Part shown: in pieces, positions 42,683-50,840 of the stretch | Numbering within the stretch: position 1 is the first letter of the stretch | How the letters are laid out: every line of letters begins with the position of its first letter | NCBI GenBank assembly: GCA_028284495.1 | Contig: JANQRP010000014.1 | Location: 62,001 to 126,000 of the forward strand | Origin: Longimicrobiales bacterium | Lineage (GTDB): Bacteria > Gemmatimonadota > Gemmatimonadetes > Longimicrobiales > Gaopeijiaceae | DNA: 64,000 nt | Direction: 5' to 3' | The notes under the pieces: generated by a model | The model's input: only the letters and a program-made list of their open reading frames with translations | Told to the model about the DNA's origin: nothing | Databases searched by the model: none | Translations under genes and position numbers: made by a program

Positions 42683-43375
42683 ATGAACACGATGAAACAC
42701 GTTCGACGAGCCCTCGCGGTGGCCGCCGTCGCGCCCGCCCTCATGATCGCCGGGCCCGCGCCCGATCTCGCGGCGCAGACGATGCAGGTCGACGAAGGGA
42801 CCTTCGAGATCCTGCGTGGCGGCGAGCGCGTCGGGACGGAGACCTTCGCGATCGGCCGCCGGGTGGCTACGGCGGACATCATCCTCCAGGGGCGCACGTC
42901 GCTGTCGGGCGTCGAGATCGCGCCGATCCTCGTGACCAGCACCGAGTGGGTCCCCCTGGAGTATCGGCGGACGGTCAGCGGAGACCGCCCGGAGGTGGTC
43001 GAGCTCATCACGGACGGGCAGCGCTACACCGCGATCACGACGAACGACCGGGGCGAGGGCGAGCGCGAGTTCCGGGGGGGGACGTTCACCGCGGTCCTCG
43101 ATGCGGAGGTCGCGTTCCTCTACCACGCGGTGGTGGCGCGGACCGACGTCACGCTCGTAACCGTTCTCCACCCGGATCAGGGGCGCCAGGCGCGCTTCCG
43201 GATGGAGGTCGTCGGCACCGAGGGGTTCCGCCTCGGCGACACCACCGTCCAGGTGCGGCGCGTGCGACTCTCGGCCGGCGAGGATGTGCGGGACGTGCTC
43301 GTCGACGACCGCGGGCGCGTGATGTCCGTGGAGATCCCGGGACGCGACTGGGTGGCGCGGCGACTGCCGGGCTGA
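42683..43375 (+). CDS. Exported protein of unknown function (DUF6134/DUF3108-like)
   Basis: A 230-residue protein with a signal peptide (RALAVAAVAPALMIAGPAPDLAA, cut likely before QTMQVD). The mature part is a predicted beta-rich sheet: FEILRGGERVGTETFAIGRR, ADIILQGRTSLSG, YRRTVSGDRPEVVELITDGQ and VRRVRLSAGEDVRDVLVDD. This pattern of R-G-x-xVGTE followed by repeated antiparallel strands resembles DUF3108/DUF6134-type periplasmic proteins. Function unknown. Confidence 0.7.
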   Translation: MNTMKHVRRALAVAAVAPALMIAGPAPDLAAQTMQVDEGTFEILRGGERVGTETFAIGRRVATADIILQGRTSLSGVEIAPILVTSTEWVPLEYRRTVSGDRPEVVELITDGQRYTAITTNDRGEGEREFRGGTFTAVLDAEVAFLYHAVVARTDVTLVTVLHPDQGRQARFRMEVVGTEGFRLGDTTVQVRRVRLSAGEDVRDVLVDDRGRVMSVEIPGRDWVARRLPG

Positions 43376-43495
43376 CGACCGCCAGGGGTTCCGACGCGCC
43401 GCGATCCCTTCGATCTTCCGGAAGCGGTCCCCCGAAACGATTCGCGCGTTCGGTTCGTACTTCGGGGGAGCCCACCGTCCCCACGCCGGCCCCCC

Positions 43496-44743
43496 ATGAA
43501 GCGCATCCTCATCATCGTGGCGAGCATCCTGCTCGTCCTCGTCCTGCTCGCCGTGGTCTCGTTCGTTCGCGGCGGCGACGGCACGCCGAGCGTGTCCACC
43601 GAAACCATCGAGCGACGCGACCTCGTGGCCACCGTGTCCGCGAGTGGCAACATCCGCGCTCGCCGCCAGGTCGACGTCAGCGCCGAGATCTCCGCGCGCG
43701 TCGTCGAGCTCCGGGTCGAGGAGGGCGACGACGTGCTGGTCGGCGACACCCTGCTGCAGCTCGAGCGGACGCGGTTCGAAGCGGCGCTGCAGCGGGCGCA
43801 GGCGTCGCTCAGTCAGGCGCGTGCGCAGCTGACGCAGTCCCGCGCGAGTCAGCTCCGGGCCCAGCGCACCTTCGAGCGGACGGCTCAGCTCCGAGCGGCA
43901 ACCCCGCCCGTCGTCAGCGAGCAGGAGTACGAGGAGGCCGAGACGTCCCTCGAGGTCGCCAACGCCAACCTCGACGCCACCGAGTTCTCCGTTCAGCAGG
44001 CGGAAGCCGGGGTCGCGGAGGCCCAGGACGATCTCGCGCGGACGGTCTTCACCGCCCCGATGGACGGAAAGATCACGCGGCTCAACGTCGAGGAGGGCGA
44101 GACCGTGATCATCGGCACCATGAACAACCCGGGCAGCCTCGTGCTGTCGGTGTCGGATCTCTCCGTCGTCGAACTCGTCACCGAGGTGGACGAAACGGAC
44201 GTGCCGCGCATCTCTCTCGGCGACTCGGCCGTCGTCGAGATCGACGCCTTCCCCGACCGGACGTTCGCGGGGAGGGTCACGCAGATCGGCAACAGCGCGG
44301 TACGGCCGCCGTCGTCCCAGGGCTCCTCCCAGCCGGCGATCGACTTCGAGGTCGTGATCACCATCGACGCCTCGGGCGTCGCGCTCCGGCCCGATCTCTC
44401 GGCCACCGCGCAGATCGTCACGGATCAGGCGAAGGACGTCGTCGCGGTGCCCATCATCGCGCTCCAGCTCCGGGACCGCGAGGACGTGGACTCGACCCGC
44501 TTCGAACTCCCGCCGCCGACCGACGCCGAGATTCAGGACGTGGAGGGCGTGTTCGTGATGGACGGCAACCGGGTGTCCTTCCGGCCGGTCATGATCGGCA
44601 TCACCGGGCAGGAGCACTTCGAGGTGATCTCCGGGCTCGAGGAGGGCGTGGAGATCGCCGCCGGGCCCTATCAGGTCCTCCGACAGCTGACCGACGGGGA
44701 CGTCGTGGCCGTGTCGGGCGGGGCCCCCGACCCCGGAAACTGA
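43496..44743 (+). CDS. Efflux periplasmic adaptor, MacA/HlyD family
   Basis: Membrane-fusion protein of 415 residues linking an inner-membrane ABC or RND pump to an outer-membrane channel. An N-terminal membrane anchor (RILIIVASILLVLVLLAVVS) is followed by the lipoyl-type half (VSAEISARVVELRVEEGDDVLVGD), a long coiled coil of about 80 residues (ALQRAQASLSQARAQLTQSR), the second lipoyl half (TVFTAPMDGKITRLNVEEGETV) and a beta-barrel. It precedes two permease genes by 13 bases. Confidence 0.9.
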   Translation: MKRILIIVASILLVLVLLAVVSFVRGGDGTPSVSTETIERRDLVATVSASGNIRARRQVDVSAEISARVVELRVEEGDDVLVGDTLLQLERTRFEAALQRAQASLSQARAQLTQSRASQLRAQRTFERTAQLRAATPPVVSEQEYEEAETSLEVANANLDATEFSVQQAEAGVAEAQDDLARTVFTAPMDGKITRLNVEEGETVIIGTMNNPGSLVLSVSDLSVVELVTEVDETDVPRISLGDSAVVEIDAFPDRTFAGRVTQIGNSAVRPPSSQGSSQPAIDFEVVITIDASGVALRPDLSATAQIVTDQAKDVVAVPIIALQLRDREDVDSTRFELPPPTDAEIQDVEGVFVMDGNRVSFRPVMIGITGQEHFEVISGLEEGVEIAAGPYQVLRQLTDGDVVAVSGGAPDPGN

Positions 44744-44756
44744 CCCGGGCGCGGCG

Positions 44757-46007
44757 ATGCAGCTCTGGGAGGGCGTCGGCCTCGCGCTCGAGCAGATCCG
44801 CACGGAGAAGCTGAAGAGCTTCTTCAGCGTCCTCGGAGTCGTCGTCGGCGTGATGTTCCTGATCATCGTCGTGAGCGTCGTCGAGGGGATGGATCGCTAC
44901 GTCCGTGAGGACTTCTCCTCGGTGGTCTCGGGCATCAACACGCTCACGGTGCGCCGCTGGAGCAACGAGTTCATCCAGATCGACGGAGGCGACGTCGACT
45001 GGCGGGAACGGCTGCGACGCCCGGAGGTGACGCTCGCCGAGTACGAGCTGCTCCGCGAGGAGATGACGGGTGACGGGGTCCTGGTGGGGGCCCTCGCGGG
45101 TGTCGGTGGATCGGTGGTCGGCGAGAACGGGATGGAGGTCAACGGATCCCGGATCGCCGCGATCACCGCGGAGATGTTCGAGATTCGCGACTGGGTCGTG
45201 GAACGCGGCCGCCCCTTCTCGGCCCAGGAGACGCTCGCCGGAAGCGCCGTCGCGGTGATCGGTCTCGAGATCGCGGACCTCCTGTACGAAGACCGCGAAC
45301 CGGTCGGTCGGACGATTCGGGTGGGCGGCATCCCCTACCGCATCGTCGGTGTCCTCGAGGAGCAGGGATCGGTCTTCGGGCAGTCGCTCGACAACTTCCT
45401 CCTCGTGCCGATCCGCTCTCCCGCGCGATCCCGAACGGGACCGAACGCGCCGATCTCCGAGATCACGGTGCAGGTGCCCGATCCCGCGCTGGTGCCGGCG
45501 ACGGGCGTCGAGATCGAGGGCATCATGCGCCAGGAGCGTCGCCTCCGTCCCTCGGACACTCCCAACTTCGCCGTCGACACGGCGGAGGAGCGCCTCGGCG
45601 CGTGGGACACGATCTCGGCCGTACTCTTCACCGCGCTCCCCGGCCTCGTGGGGATCTCGCTGGTGGTCGGTGGGATCGTGATCATGAACATCATGCTCGT
45701 GTCCGTGATGGAGCGCACGCGGGAGATCGGCGTGCGAAAAGCGCTCGGAGCGCGCCGACGCGACATCCTCGTCCAGGTCATGATCGAGTCCGCGACCCTC
45801 AGCACGCTCGGCGCACTCGGCGGCGTGCTCGTGGGCATCGCGATCGTGTCGACCCTCGCCGCCGTCACGGTGCTCCCTTCGGCCATCGATCCGCTCTGGA
45901 TGACCCTCGGCGTGGCGCTGGGACTGATGGTCGGGATGGCCGCAGGTATCTACCCCGCCCTGCGTGCGTCCGCGCTGAACCCCGTCGACGCACTCCGGTA
46001 CGAGTGA
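44757..46007 (+). CDS. MacB/FtsX-family ABC transporter permease
   Basis: A 416-residue permease. The first helix (SFFSVLGVVVGVMFLIIVVSVVEG) is followed by a MacB-type periplasmic core domain of about 220 residues and three C-terminal helices that form the FtsX domain (VGISLVVGGIVIMNIMLVSVMERTREIGVRKALGARR, then a Gly-rich helix and GMAAGIYPALRASALNPVDALR). The nucleotide-binding domain that precedes the permease in MacB is not present. It is six bases upstream of the second permease. Confidence 0.9.
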   Translation: MQLWEGVGLALEQIRTEKLKSFFSVLGVVVGVMFLIIVVSVVEGMDRYVREDFSSVVSGINTLTVRRWSNEFIQIDGGDVDWRERLRRPEVTLAEYELLREEMTGDGVLVGALAGVGGSVVGENGMEVNGSRIAAITAEMFEIRDWVVERGRPFSAQETLAGSAVAVIGLEIADLLYEDREPVGRTIRVGGIPYRIVGVLEEQGSVFGQSLDNFLLVPIRSPARSRTGPNAPISEITVQVPDPALVPATGVEIEGIMRQERRLRPSDTPNFAVDTAEERLGAWDTISAVLFTALPGLVGISLVVGGIVIMNIMLVSVMERTREIGVRKALGARRRDILVQVMIESATLSTLGALGGVLVGIAIVSTLAAVTVLPSAIDPLWMTLGVALGLMVGMAAGIYPALRASALNPVDALRYE

Positions 46008-46013
46008 TCCGCG

Positions 46014-47324
46014 ATGCCTGACGTCCCCCCGCGCCGTCCGCCGCGGAGCAACCGCTTCCGGCGGTGGCTGACGTCCACCTGGGAGGGGATCGCGATCGCC
46101 GTCGCGGTCATCTGGGACAACAAGATCCGTTCGGCGCTCACGATTCTGGGCGTCGGGGTCGGCGTGATGGTCATCGTCGCCTTCGGGGCGATCTTCTCCG
46201 GCGTCCGCAGCTCGATCGCAGGCGTCGTCGAGTCGTCCGGTCCCGACAACTTCATCGTGTCGCGGGTCGATTTCTCCGCGGTGACGTTCGGCGACTTCGC
46301 GGACGAGTTCTCGAGCATCCTGCGGGAGAACCCGCGCATCACGCCCGAAGAGGCCGACGTGGTGCGAAGGGTGCCGGGCGTGGCCGAGGCGATCTTCAGC
46401 CTCGACTTCTCCAGCACCGTGTCCGCCGAGTCGGAGCGCTTCACCGGCGTCGAAACGCGGGCGTACAGTGCCGGGTGGAACCAGCTCGTGCCGGGCGACT
46501 TCGTGGCCGGACGGGACTTCACGCCGGCCGAGGTCGATGCGCGGTCCCGGGTGATCGTGATCTCGAAGCCGCTCTCCGACGATCTCTTCGGTCGGCAGGA
46601 CCCGATCGGGCGCACCGTTCGCGTGCTCGGCGGCTTCCGCGGCACGCGCGTCGAGATGCGCGTGATCGGGGTGATCGAGCCAGAACCGAATCTCTTCAAC
46701 GACATCGTCCAGCGCTGGGCGGTCGTTCCCCACACGACCGCCACCCGGCATCTCCGGGTGTTCAGCAACGAGACGAACATCACGATCGTCCCGGAAGCCG
46801 GCGCCGACCCCGAGTCGCTCCGGCAGGCCGTATCCACGGCGCTGCGGGTCCACCGTGCCCTGCCGCCCCGTCAGGACGACAACTTCGCGGTTCTCCAGTC
46901 CGCCCAGCTCGTGGAGGCGGTCGACGAACTCTTCGGGGTGCTGTTCCTCGGCGTCATCGGGCTCTCCTCGGCCGGCCTCATGGTCGGAGGCATCGGGGTG
47001 ATCGGGATCATGCTCATCTCGGTCACCGAGCGGACGCGAGAGATCGGCATCCGGAAGGCCATCGGCGCCCGGCGGTCGGAGATCCTCTGGCAGTTTCTGG
47101 TCGAGGCCGGGCTGTTGACCGGACTCGGAGGCGCCGCAGGACTCGCGCTCGGCGGTTCGATGGCGGGCCTGCTCGCGGCCCTCACGCCCGTGCCCGCGTC
47201 GATCCCCCTCTGGTCGGTGGCCGTCGCCCTGCTGGGCGCCACCCTTACCGGTGTCGTGTTCGGGCTGATCCCCGCTCTCCGGGCGTCGAAGCTCGAGCCG
47301 GTCGACGCCCTGCGGGCCGAATGA
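46014..47324 (+). CDS. MacB/FtsX-family ABC transporter permease
   Basis: A 436-residue permease homologous to the one at 44757. A cytosolic N-terminus of about 40 residues precedes helix 1 (ALTILGVGVGVMVIVAFGAIFSG), a periplasmic core domain and the FtsX helices (GLSSAGLMVGGIGVIGIMLISVTERTREIGIRKAIGARR and VFGLIPALRASKLEPVDALR). The two permeases together would form the heterodimeric membrane part of an exporter with the upstream adaptor. No ATPase gene is adjacent on either side. Confidence 0.9.
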   Translation: MPDVPPRRPPRSNRFRRWLTSTWEGIAIAVAVIWDNKIRSALTILGVGVGVMVIVAFGAIFSGVRSSIAGVVESSGPDNFIVSRVDFSAVTFGDFADEFSSILRENPRITPEEADVVRRVPGVAEAIFSLDFSSTVSAESERFTGVETRAYSAGWNQLVPGDFVAGRDFTPAEVDARSRVIVISKPLSDDLFGRQDPIGRTVRVLGGFRGTRVEMRVIGVIEPEPNLFNDIVQRWAVVPHTTATRHLRVFSNETNITIVPEAGADPESLRQAVSTALRVHRALPPRQDDNFAVLQSAQLVEAVDELFGVLFLGVIGLSSAGLMVGGIGVIGIMLISVTERTREIGIRKAIGARRSEILWQFLVEAGLLTGLGGAAGLALGGSMAGLLAALTPVPASIPLWSVAVALLGATLTGVVFGLIPALRASKLEPVDALRAE

Positions 47325-47367
47325 CCAGGCCGCCCGCCGACATACTCCCGTCCCTCCCGACGCCCCG

Positions 47368-48093
47368 ATGATCGAACCCCTCGACGTGCTCGCCGTGATG
47401 GCGCACCCGGACGACGCCGAGCTGCTCTGCGGCGGCGCGCTCCTCAAGAGCGCCGACGCGGGCGAGCGAACGGGGATCGTGGATCTGACCCGCGGTGAGA
47501 TGGGTTCGCGCGGCTCCGCGCAGATCCGTGCGGCGGAGGCCGCGAAGGCGGCCGGCATCCTCGGGCTCGCGGAGCGTCGCAACGCCGGCCTCCCGGACAG
47601 CGCGCTGGAAAACACCCTCGACGCGAAACGCCGGGTCGCAACCCTCATCCGCGAGCTGAGGCCGCGCGTCGTCGTCACGCACTGGCGGGAAGGTCGGCAT
47701 CCGGACCACCGCGTCGCGGCCGAGCTCGTCTGGGACGCCTGCTTTCTCGCCGGCCTGAGGAACTTCGACGCCGGTGGCGAACCGCACCGACCGACGAAGT
47801 TCGTGCACGCGACGGCCTATCGGGAGGACGCAGACCCCCCGACGTTCGTGGTGGACGTGACCGAACAGGTGGACCGGAAGGTCGCCGCCATCATGGCGTA
47901 CGCGTCCCAGTTCGAGGGCGCGAGCGCGGCCGGCGAGGTCCATCGCGGTGGGAGCCGCCCCCTCGTTGATCAGGCGAAGGCGGTGATGGCGCGGGACGGG
48001 TCGAGGATCCGCGTCGCGTTCGGCGAGCCGTTCCGGACGCGTGAGACGCTCGCGTGGGACACGCTGGGTACCCTTCCGGTCTCGAGCTTCTGA
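47368..48093 (+). CDS. bshB1: Bacillithiol biosynthesis deacetylase BshB1
   Basis: A 241-residue PIG-L family deacetylase, which in bacillithiol synthesis removes the acetyl group from GlcNAc-malate. Metal site: VLAVMAHPDDAELLCGGALL (residues 8-27) with His and Asp, then WREGRHPDHRVAAELV. DLTRGEMGSRGS and AGLPDSALENTLDAKRRVATLI are family features. The closest pattern is BshB1 rather than mycothiol enzymes, but other LmbE-type substrates cannot be excluded. No bshA or bshC is in the window. Confidence 0.85.
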   Translation: MIEPLDVLAVMAHPDDAELLCGGALLKSADAGERTGIVDLTRGEMGSRGSAQIRAAEAAKAAGILGLAERRNAGLPDSALENTLDAKRRVATLIRELRPRVVVTHWREGRHPDHRVAAELVWDACFLAGLRNFDAGGEPHRPTKFVHATAYREDADPPTFVVDVTEQVDRKVAAIMAYASQFEGASAAGEVHRGGSRPLVDQAKAVMARDGSRIRVAFGEPFRTRETLAWDTLGTLPVSSF

Positions 48094-48102
48094 CGCCTCG
48101 GC

Positions 48103-48429
48103 TCAGACCGCGCAGTGCACCTCGAGCACGACCCGGCGCCAGCTCGGCGCCTCGGAGCCGTGAACGCGGAGCGCCCGCGCCCGCACCGCTCCGCCCTGCT
48201 GAAGCCATGGCCACAGCCACGACGAGATCTCCGGTGGAAGGTGCCCGATCGGGTCGCCGTCCGGGTGGTGCACCCAGACACCCGGGCGGCCGGTGCCGGG
48301 CGGGTCCGCGATCAGCAGCATGTCTTCCCCGTCCCGCATTCGATCGACGTGCTTCTCCCGGTCGGCGAAGGCGATGCCGTGGACGGTGGTCCTGAACTCC
48401 GATGGCCTTCCCAGTGGGAACGGAGGCAT
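48103..48429 (-). CDS. HIRAN-domain-like small protein
   Basis: A 108-residue protein. From about residue 10 it follows the HIRAN pattern: FRTTVHGIAFADREKHVDRM, LLIADPPGTGRPGVWVHHPD, GDPIGHLPPEISSWLWPWL and a final beta strand VVLEVHCAV. HIRAN domains bind single-stranded or 3'-end DNA in SF2 helicases (HLTF) and also occur alone in bacteria. The ATG at 48427-48429 is used; a longer frame upstream overlaps the iscS gene antisense. It is a lone minus-strand gene, its stop converging with BshB1's stop. Confidence 0.55.
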   Translation of the reverse strand: MPPFPLGRPSEFRTTVHGIAFADREKHVDRMRDGEDMLLIADPPGTGRPGVWVHHPDGDPIGHLPPEISSWLWPWLQQGGAVRARALRVHGSEAPSWRRVVLEVHCAV

Positions 48430-48466
48430 GCAGGCGCGGTCGTGAGGGTTCGCGAGGTGCCGTGTC

Positions 48467-48483
48467 ACCCGTAAGTTACGGGT
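48467..48483. promoter_or_regulatory. 17-bp perfect palindrome upstream of iscS, operator-like
   Basis: ACCCGTAA and TTACGGGT flank a single G at 48475. It sits in the 144-base divergent gap between the HIRAN-like gene and iscS, 91 bases before the iscS GTG, and lacks the T-run of a terminator. It may be a dimeric repressor site, perhaps for a sulfur or iron-sulfur regulator, but the regulator is unknown. Confidence 0.55.
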
Positions 48484-48573
48484 TGGCCGGATACGAGAAA
48501 ACAAGCGCATCGCCCCAGGCACGCACGAAGCACGCACGCGGGGACGTACACCTGGACGAACCGGAGCCCGCCC

Positions 48574-49731
48574 GTGGACCCGATCTACCTCGACTACGCC
48601 GCCACGACCCCGATGCGGGACGAGGTGATGGATGCCATGGCACCCTACCACAGCGGCGCTTTCGGAAATCCTTCCTCCTCCCACCGGTGGGGCCGCGAGG
48701 CCCAGGCGGCGCTCGAGCGCTCGCGGGGCCGCATCGCCGATGCGCTGGGCGCCGGGCGACGCGAGATCGTATTCGTGCGGGGTGGCACCGAGTCCGACAA
48801 CCTCGCGCTGCTCGGTCGCGCCGACGCCACCCGCGCCAACGACGGCCGCCCCTGCATCGTGACGTCGGCGATCGAGCACAAGGCCGTGCTCGACGCGGCG
48901 CGCTCGGTGGAGTCCGACGGTGGGCGCACGATCGTGCTTCCCGTGGACCGGTCCGGCACGGTGGATCTCGACGCCCTCGACGAGGCACTCGAGGAGGCTC
49001 CCTGTCTGGTCTCGATCATGTGGGTGAACAACGAGGTGGGCGTCGTCCAGCCGATGAGCGAGATCGTCGAGCGGTGCCGCGCCCGCAGCGTGTCGGTCCA
49101 CTCCGACGCGGTGCAGGCGGTCGGGCGCGTGCCGGTCCGTGTGGACGACGTCGAACTCGATCTCCTCTCCCTCTCGGGGCACAAGCTCTACGGCCCCAAG
49201 AGCGCCGGCGCCCTGTTCGTCCGAAGCGGGACCGAGGTGCACGCACGCATCCACGGCGGCGGTCAGGAGGCGGGGCTCCGGCCCGGCACGCAGGACGTGG
49301 CCGGGGCGGTGGGTCTCGCCGAGGCGGTCTGCCTCGCGGTCGAGGAGCAGGCACGAGCACGGGCGCGGTATCTCTCGCTGCGTGAGCGTCTGGTGGGCCG
49401 CCTTCGTGCCGAGATCCCCGACCTGCGGGTCCATGGCGACGGCGGCGAGGTCGCGGGTCACGTGCTCTCGGTGGGGATTCCCGACCTCGCGGCCGAGATG
49501 CTGATGGTGTCGCTCGACATGGAGGGACTCGCGGTGTCCGGCGGGTCGGCGTGCCAGAGCGGGTCGAACGGCGTGAGCCACGTACTCTCGGCGATGTACG
49601 GCGAGGACGCGCTGCCCGCGGCCATCCGCTACTCGTTCGGTCGTCCGACCACCGATGCGCAGGTCGACGAGGCGGCGGCGGCCACGGTCCGCGTGGTCCG
49701 GCGCCTGCTCGGCGTCGCCGCTCCGGCCTGA
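48574..49731 (+). CDS. iscS: Cysteine desulfurase (NifS/IscS family)
   Basis: PLP enzyme of 385 residues that removes sulfur from cysteine for tRNA thiolation and Fe-S clusters. It starts with GTG at 48574 (IYLDYAATTPMRDEVMDAM). Family motifs are FVRGGTESDNLALLG and VSIMWVNNEVGVVQP, with PLP Lys204 in LLSLSGHKLYGPKSAGALF and persulfide Cys327 in VSGGSACQSGS. The short catalytic loop and the adjacent mnmA gene (eight bases later) suggest a role as sulfur donor for tRNA 2-thiouridine. Confidence 0.93.
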   Translation: MDPIYLDYAATTPMRDEVMDAMAPYHSGAFGNPSSSHRWGREAQAALERSRGRIADALGAGRREIVFVRGGTESDNLALLGRADATRANDGRPCIVTSAIEHKAVLDAARSVESDGGRTIVLPVDRSGTVDLDALDEALEEAPCLVSIMWVNNEVGVVQPMSEIVERCRARSVSVHSDAVQAVGRVPVRVDDVELDLLSLSGHKLYGPKSAGALFVRSGTEVHARIHGGGQEAGLRPGTQDVAGAVGLAEAVCLAVEEQARARARYLSLRERLVGRLRAEIPDLRVHGDGGEVAGHVLSVGIPDLAAEMLMVSLDMEGLAVSGGSACQSGSNGVSHVLSAMYGEDALPAAIRYSFGRPTTDAQVDEAAAATVRVVRRLLGVAAPA

Positions 49732-49739
49732 TCCGTCCC

Positions 49740-50840
49740 GTGGCGCGTCCCCGCATCCTCGCCGCCATGTCCGGCGGCGTCGATTCGTCCGTCGCAGCCG
49801 CGCTGCTCGTCGAGCAGGGCTTCGAGGTGGTGGGCGCCACCATGAAGACGTTCTGCTACTCCGGCGAAGGCAGCCACGCGAAGAGCTGCTGCGGGCTCGA
49901 CGGCATCGTCGACGCGCGTCTGGTGGCGGAGCGCCTCGGCATCCCGCACTACGTGTTCGACGTGGAGGAGGAGTTCACGCGGGACGTCATCGACGACTTC
50001 GTGTCCGAGTACGTCCGGGGGCGCACTCCCAACCCCTGTGTGCGCTGCAACTCGCACACGAAGTTCGGCGACCTGCTCCGGCGGGCCGAGCAGCTGGAGT
50101 GCGAGGGAATCGCGACCGGGCACTACGTGCGGATCGAGCGCGGCGACGGGGCCCGGCTGCTCCGCGGTCGCGACCACGACAAGGACCAGGCCTACTTCCT
50201 CTGGGGCCTGGCACCGGACGTACTGCCGCGCCTCCACGTCCCCCTCGGCGAACTCACCAAGCCGGAGGTCCGGGCGCGGGCCCGTGAACTCGAACTGGTC
50301 ACCGCCGACAAGCCGGAGTCTCAGGAGATCTGTTTCGTGCCGACGGGCGACTATCGCGACCTGCTGCGGACCCGCCTCGAGGACCGGCACCCCGCCATGG
50401 AGCCCGGGCCGATCCTGACCGAGGACGGTACGGTCCTGGGCGAGCATGACGGCTACGCGGGATTCACCGTGGGTCAGCGTCGCGGCCTCGGCGGCGGGTT
50501 CGCCGAGCCGATGTTCGTGCTCGAGATCCGGCCGGACGAACGCGCCGTGGTCGTGGGCCCGAGGTCCTCGCTCGAGATGACGGCGATCCGGGTCGAGCGG
50601 CCGCACTGGATCGGCGCCGCACCCGCAGCCGGTGACCGCGTCGCCGTCCAGGTCCGCCACCGTGGCGCGCCGCTGGACGCGACGGTGGCCGCGATCTCGG
50701 CGGCCGAGGTCCTGCTCGGCTTCGACGGCGCACAGCCGGCGGCGGCGCCCGGTCAGTCGGCGGTCCTCTTCGAGGGCGACGTCGTGCTGGGCGGGGGGCG
50801 GATCTCGCGCGTAGTGCGCCCGGCCCCCGTCAGTGCTTGA
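49740..50840 (+). CDS. mnmA: tRNA-specific 2-thiouridylase MnmA
   Basis: Adds sulfur to U34 of tRNA-Lys, -Glu and -Gln. The PP-loop motif is ILAAMSGGVDSSVAAALL (residues 7-24). The catalytic Cys pair is Cys100 (TPNPCVRCNSHTKFG) and Cys198 (SQEICFVPTGDY). Further motifs: GIATGHYVRI, DKDQAYFLWGL and GFTVGQRRGLG. It starts with GTG at 49740 and follows iscS, which fits a dedicated sulfur relay. Its last 11 bases overlap the convergent dnaJ gene. Confidence 0.95.
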   Translation: MARPRILAAMSGGVDSSVAAALLVEQGFEVVGATMKTFCYSGEGSHAKSCCGLDGIVDARLVAERLGIPHYVFDVEEEFTRDVIDDFVSEYVRGRTPNPCVRCNSHTKFGDLLRRAEQLECEGIATGHYVRIERGDGARLLRGRDHDKDQAYFLWGLAPDVLPRLHVPLGELTKPEVRARARELELVTADKPESQEICFVPTGDYRDLLRTRLEDRHPAMEPGPILTEDGTVLGEHDGYAGFTVGQRRGLGGGFAEPMFVLEIRPDERAVVVGPRSSLEMTAIRVERPHWIGAAPAAGDRVAVQVRHRGAPLDATVAAISAAEVLLGFDGAQPAAAPGQSAVLFEGDVVLGGGRISRVVRPAPVSA

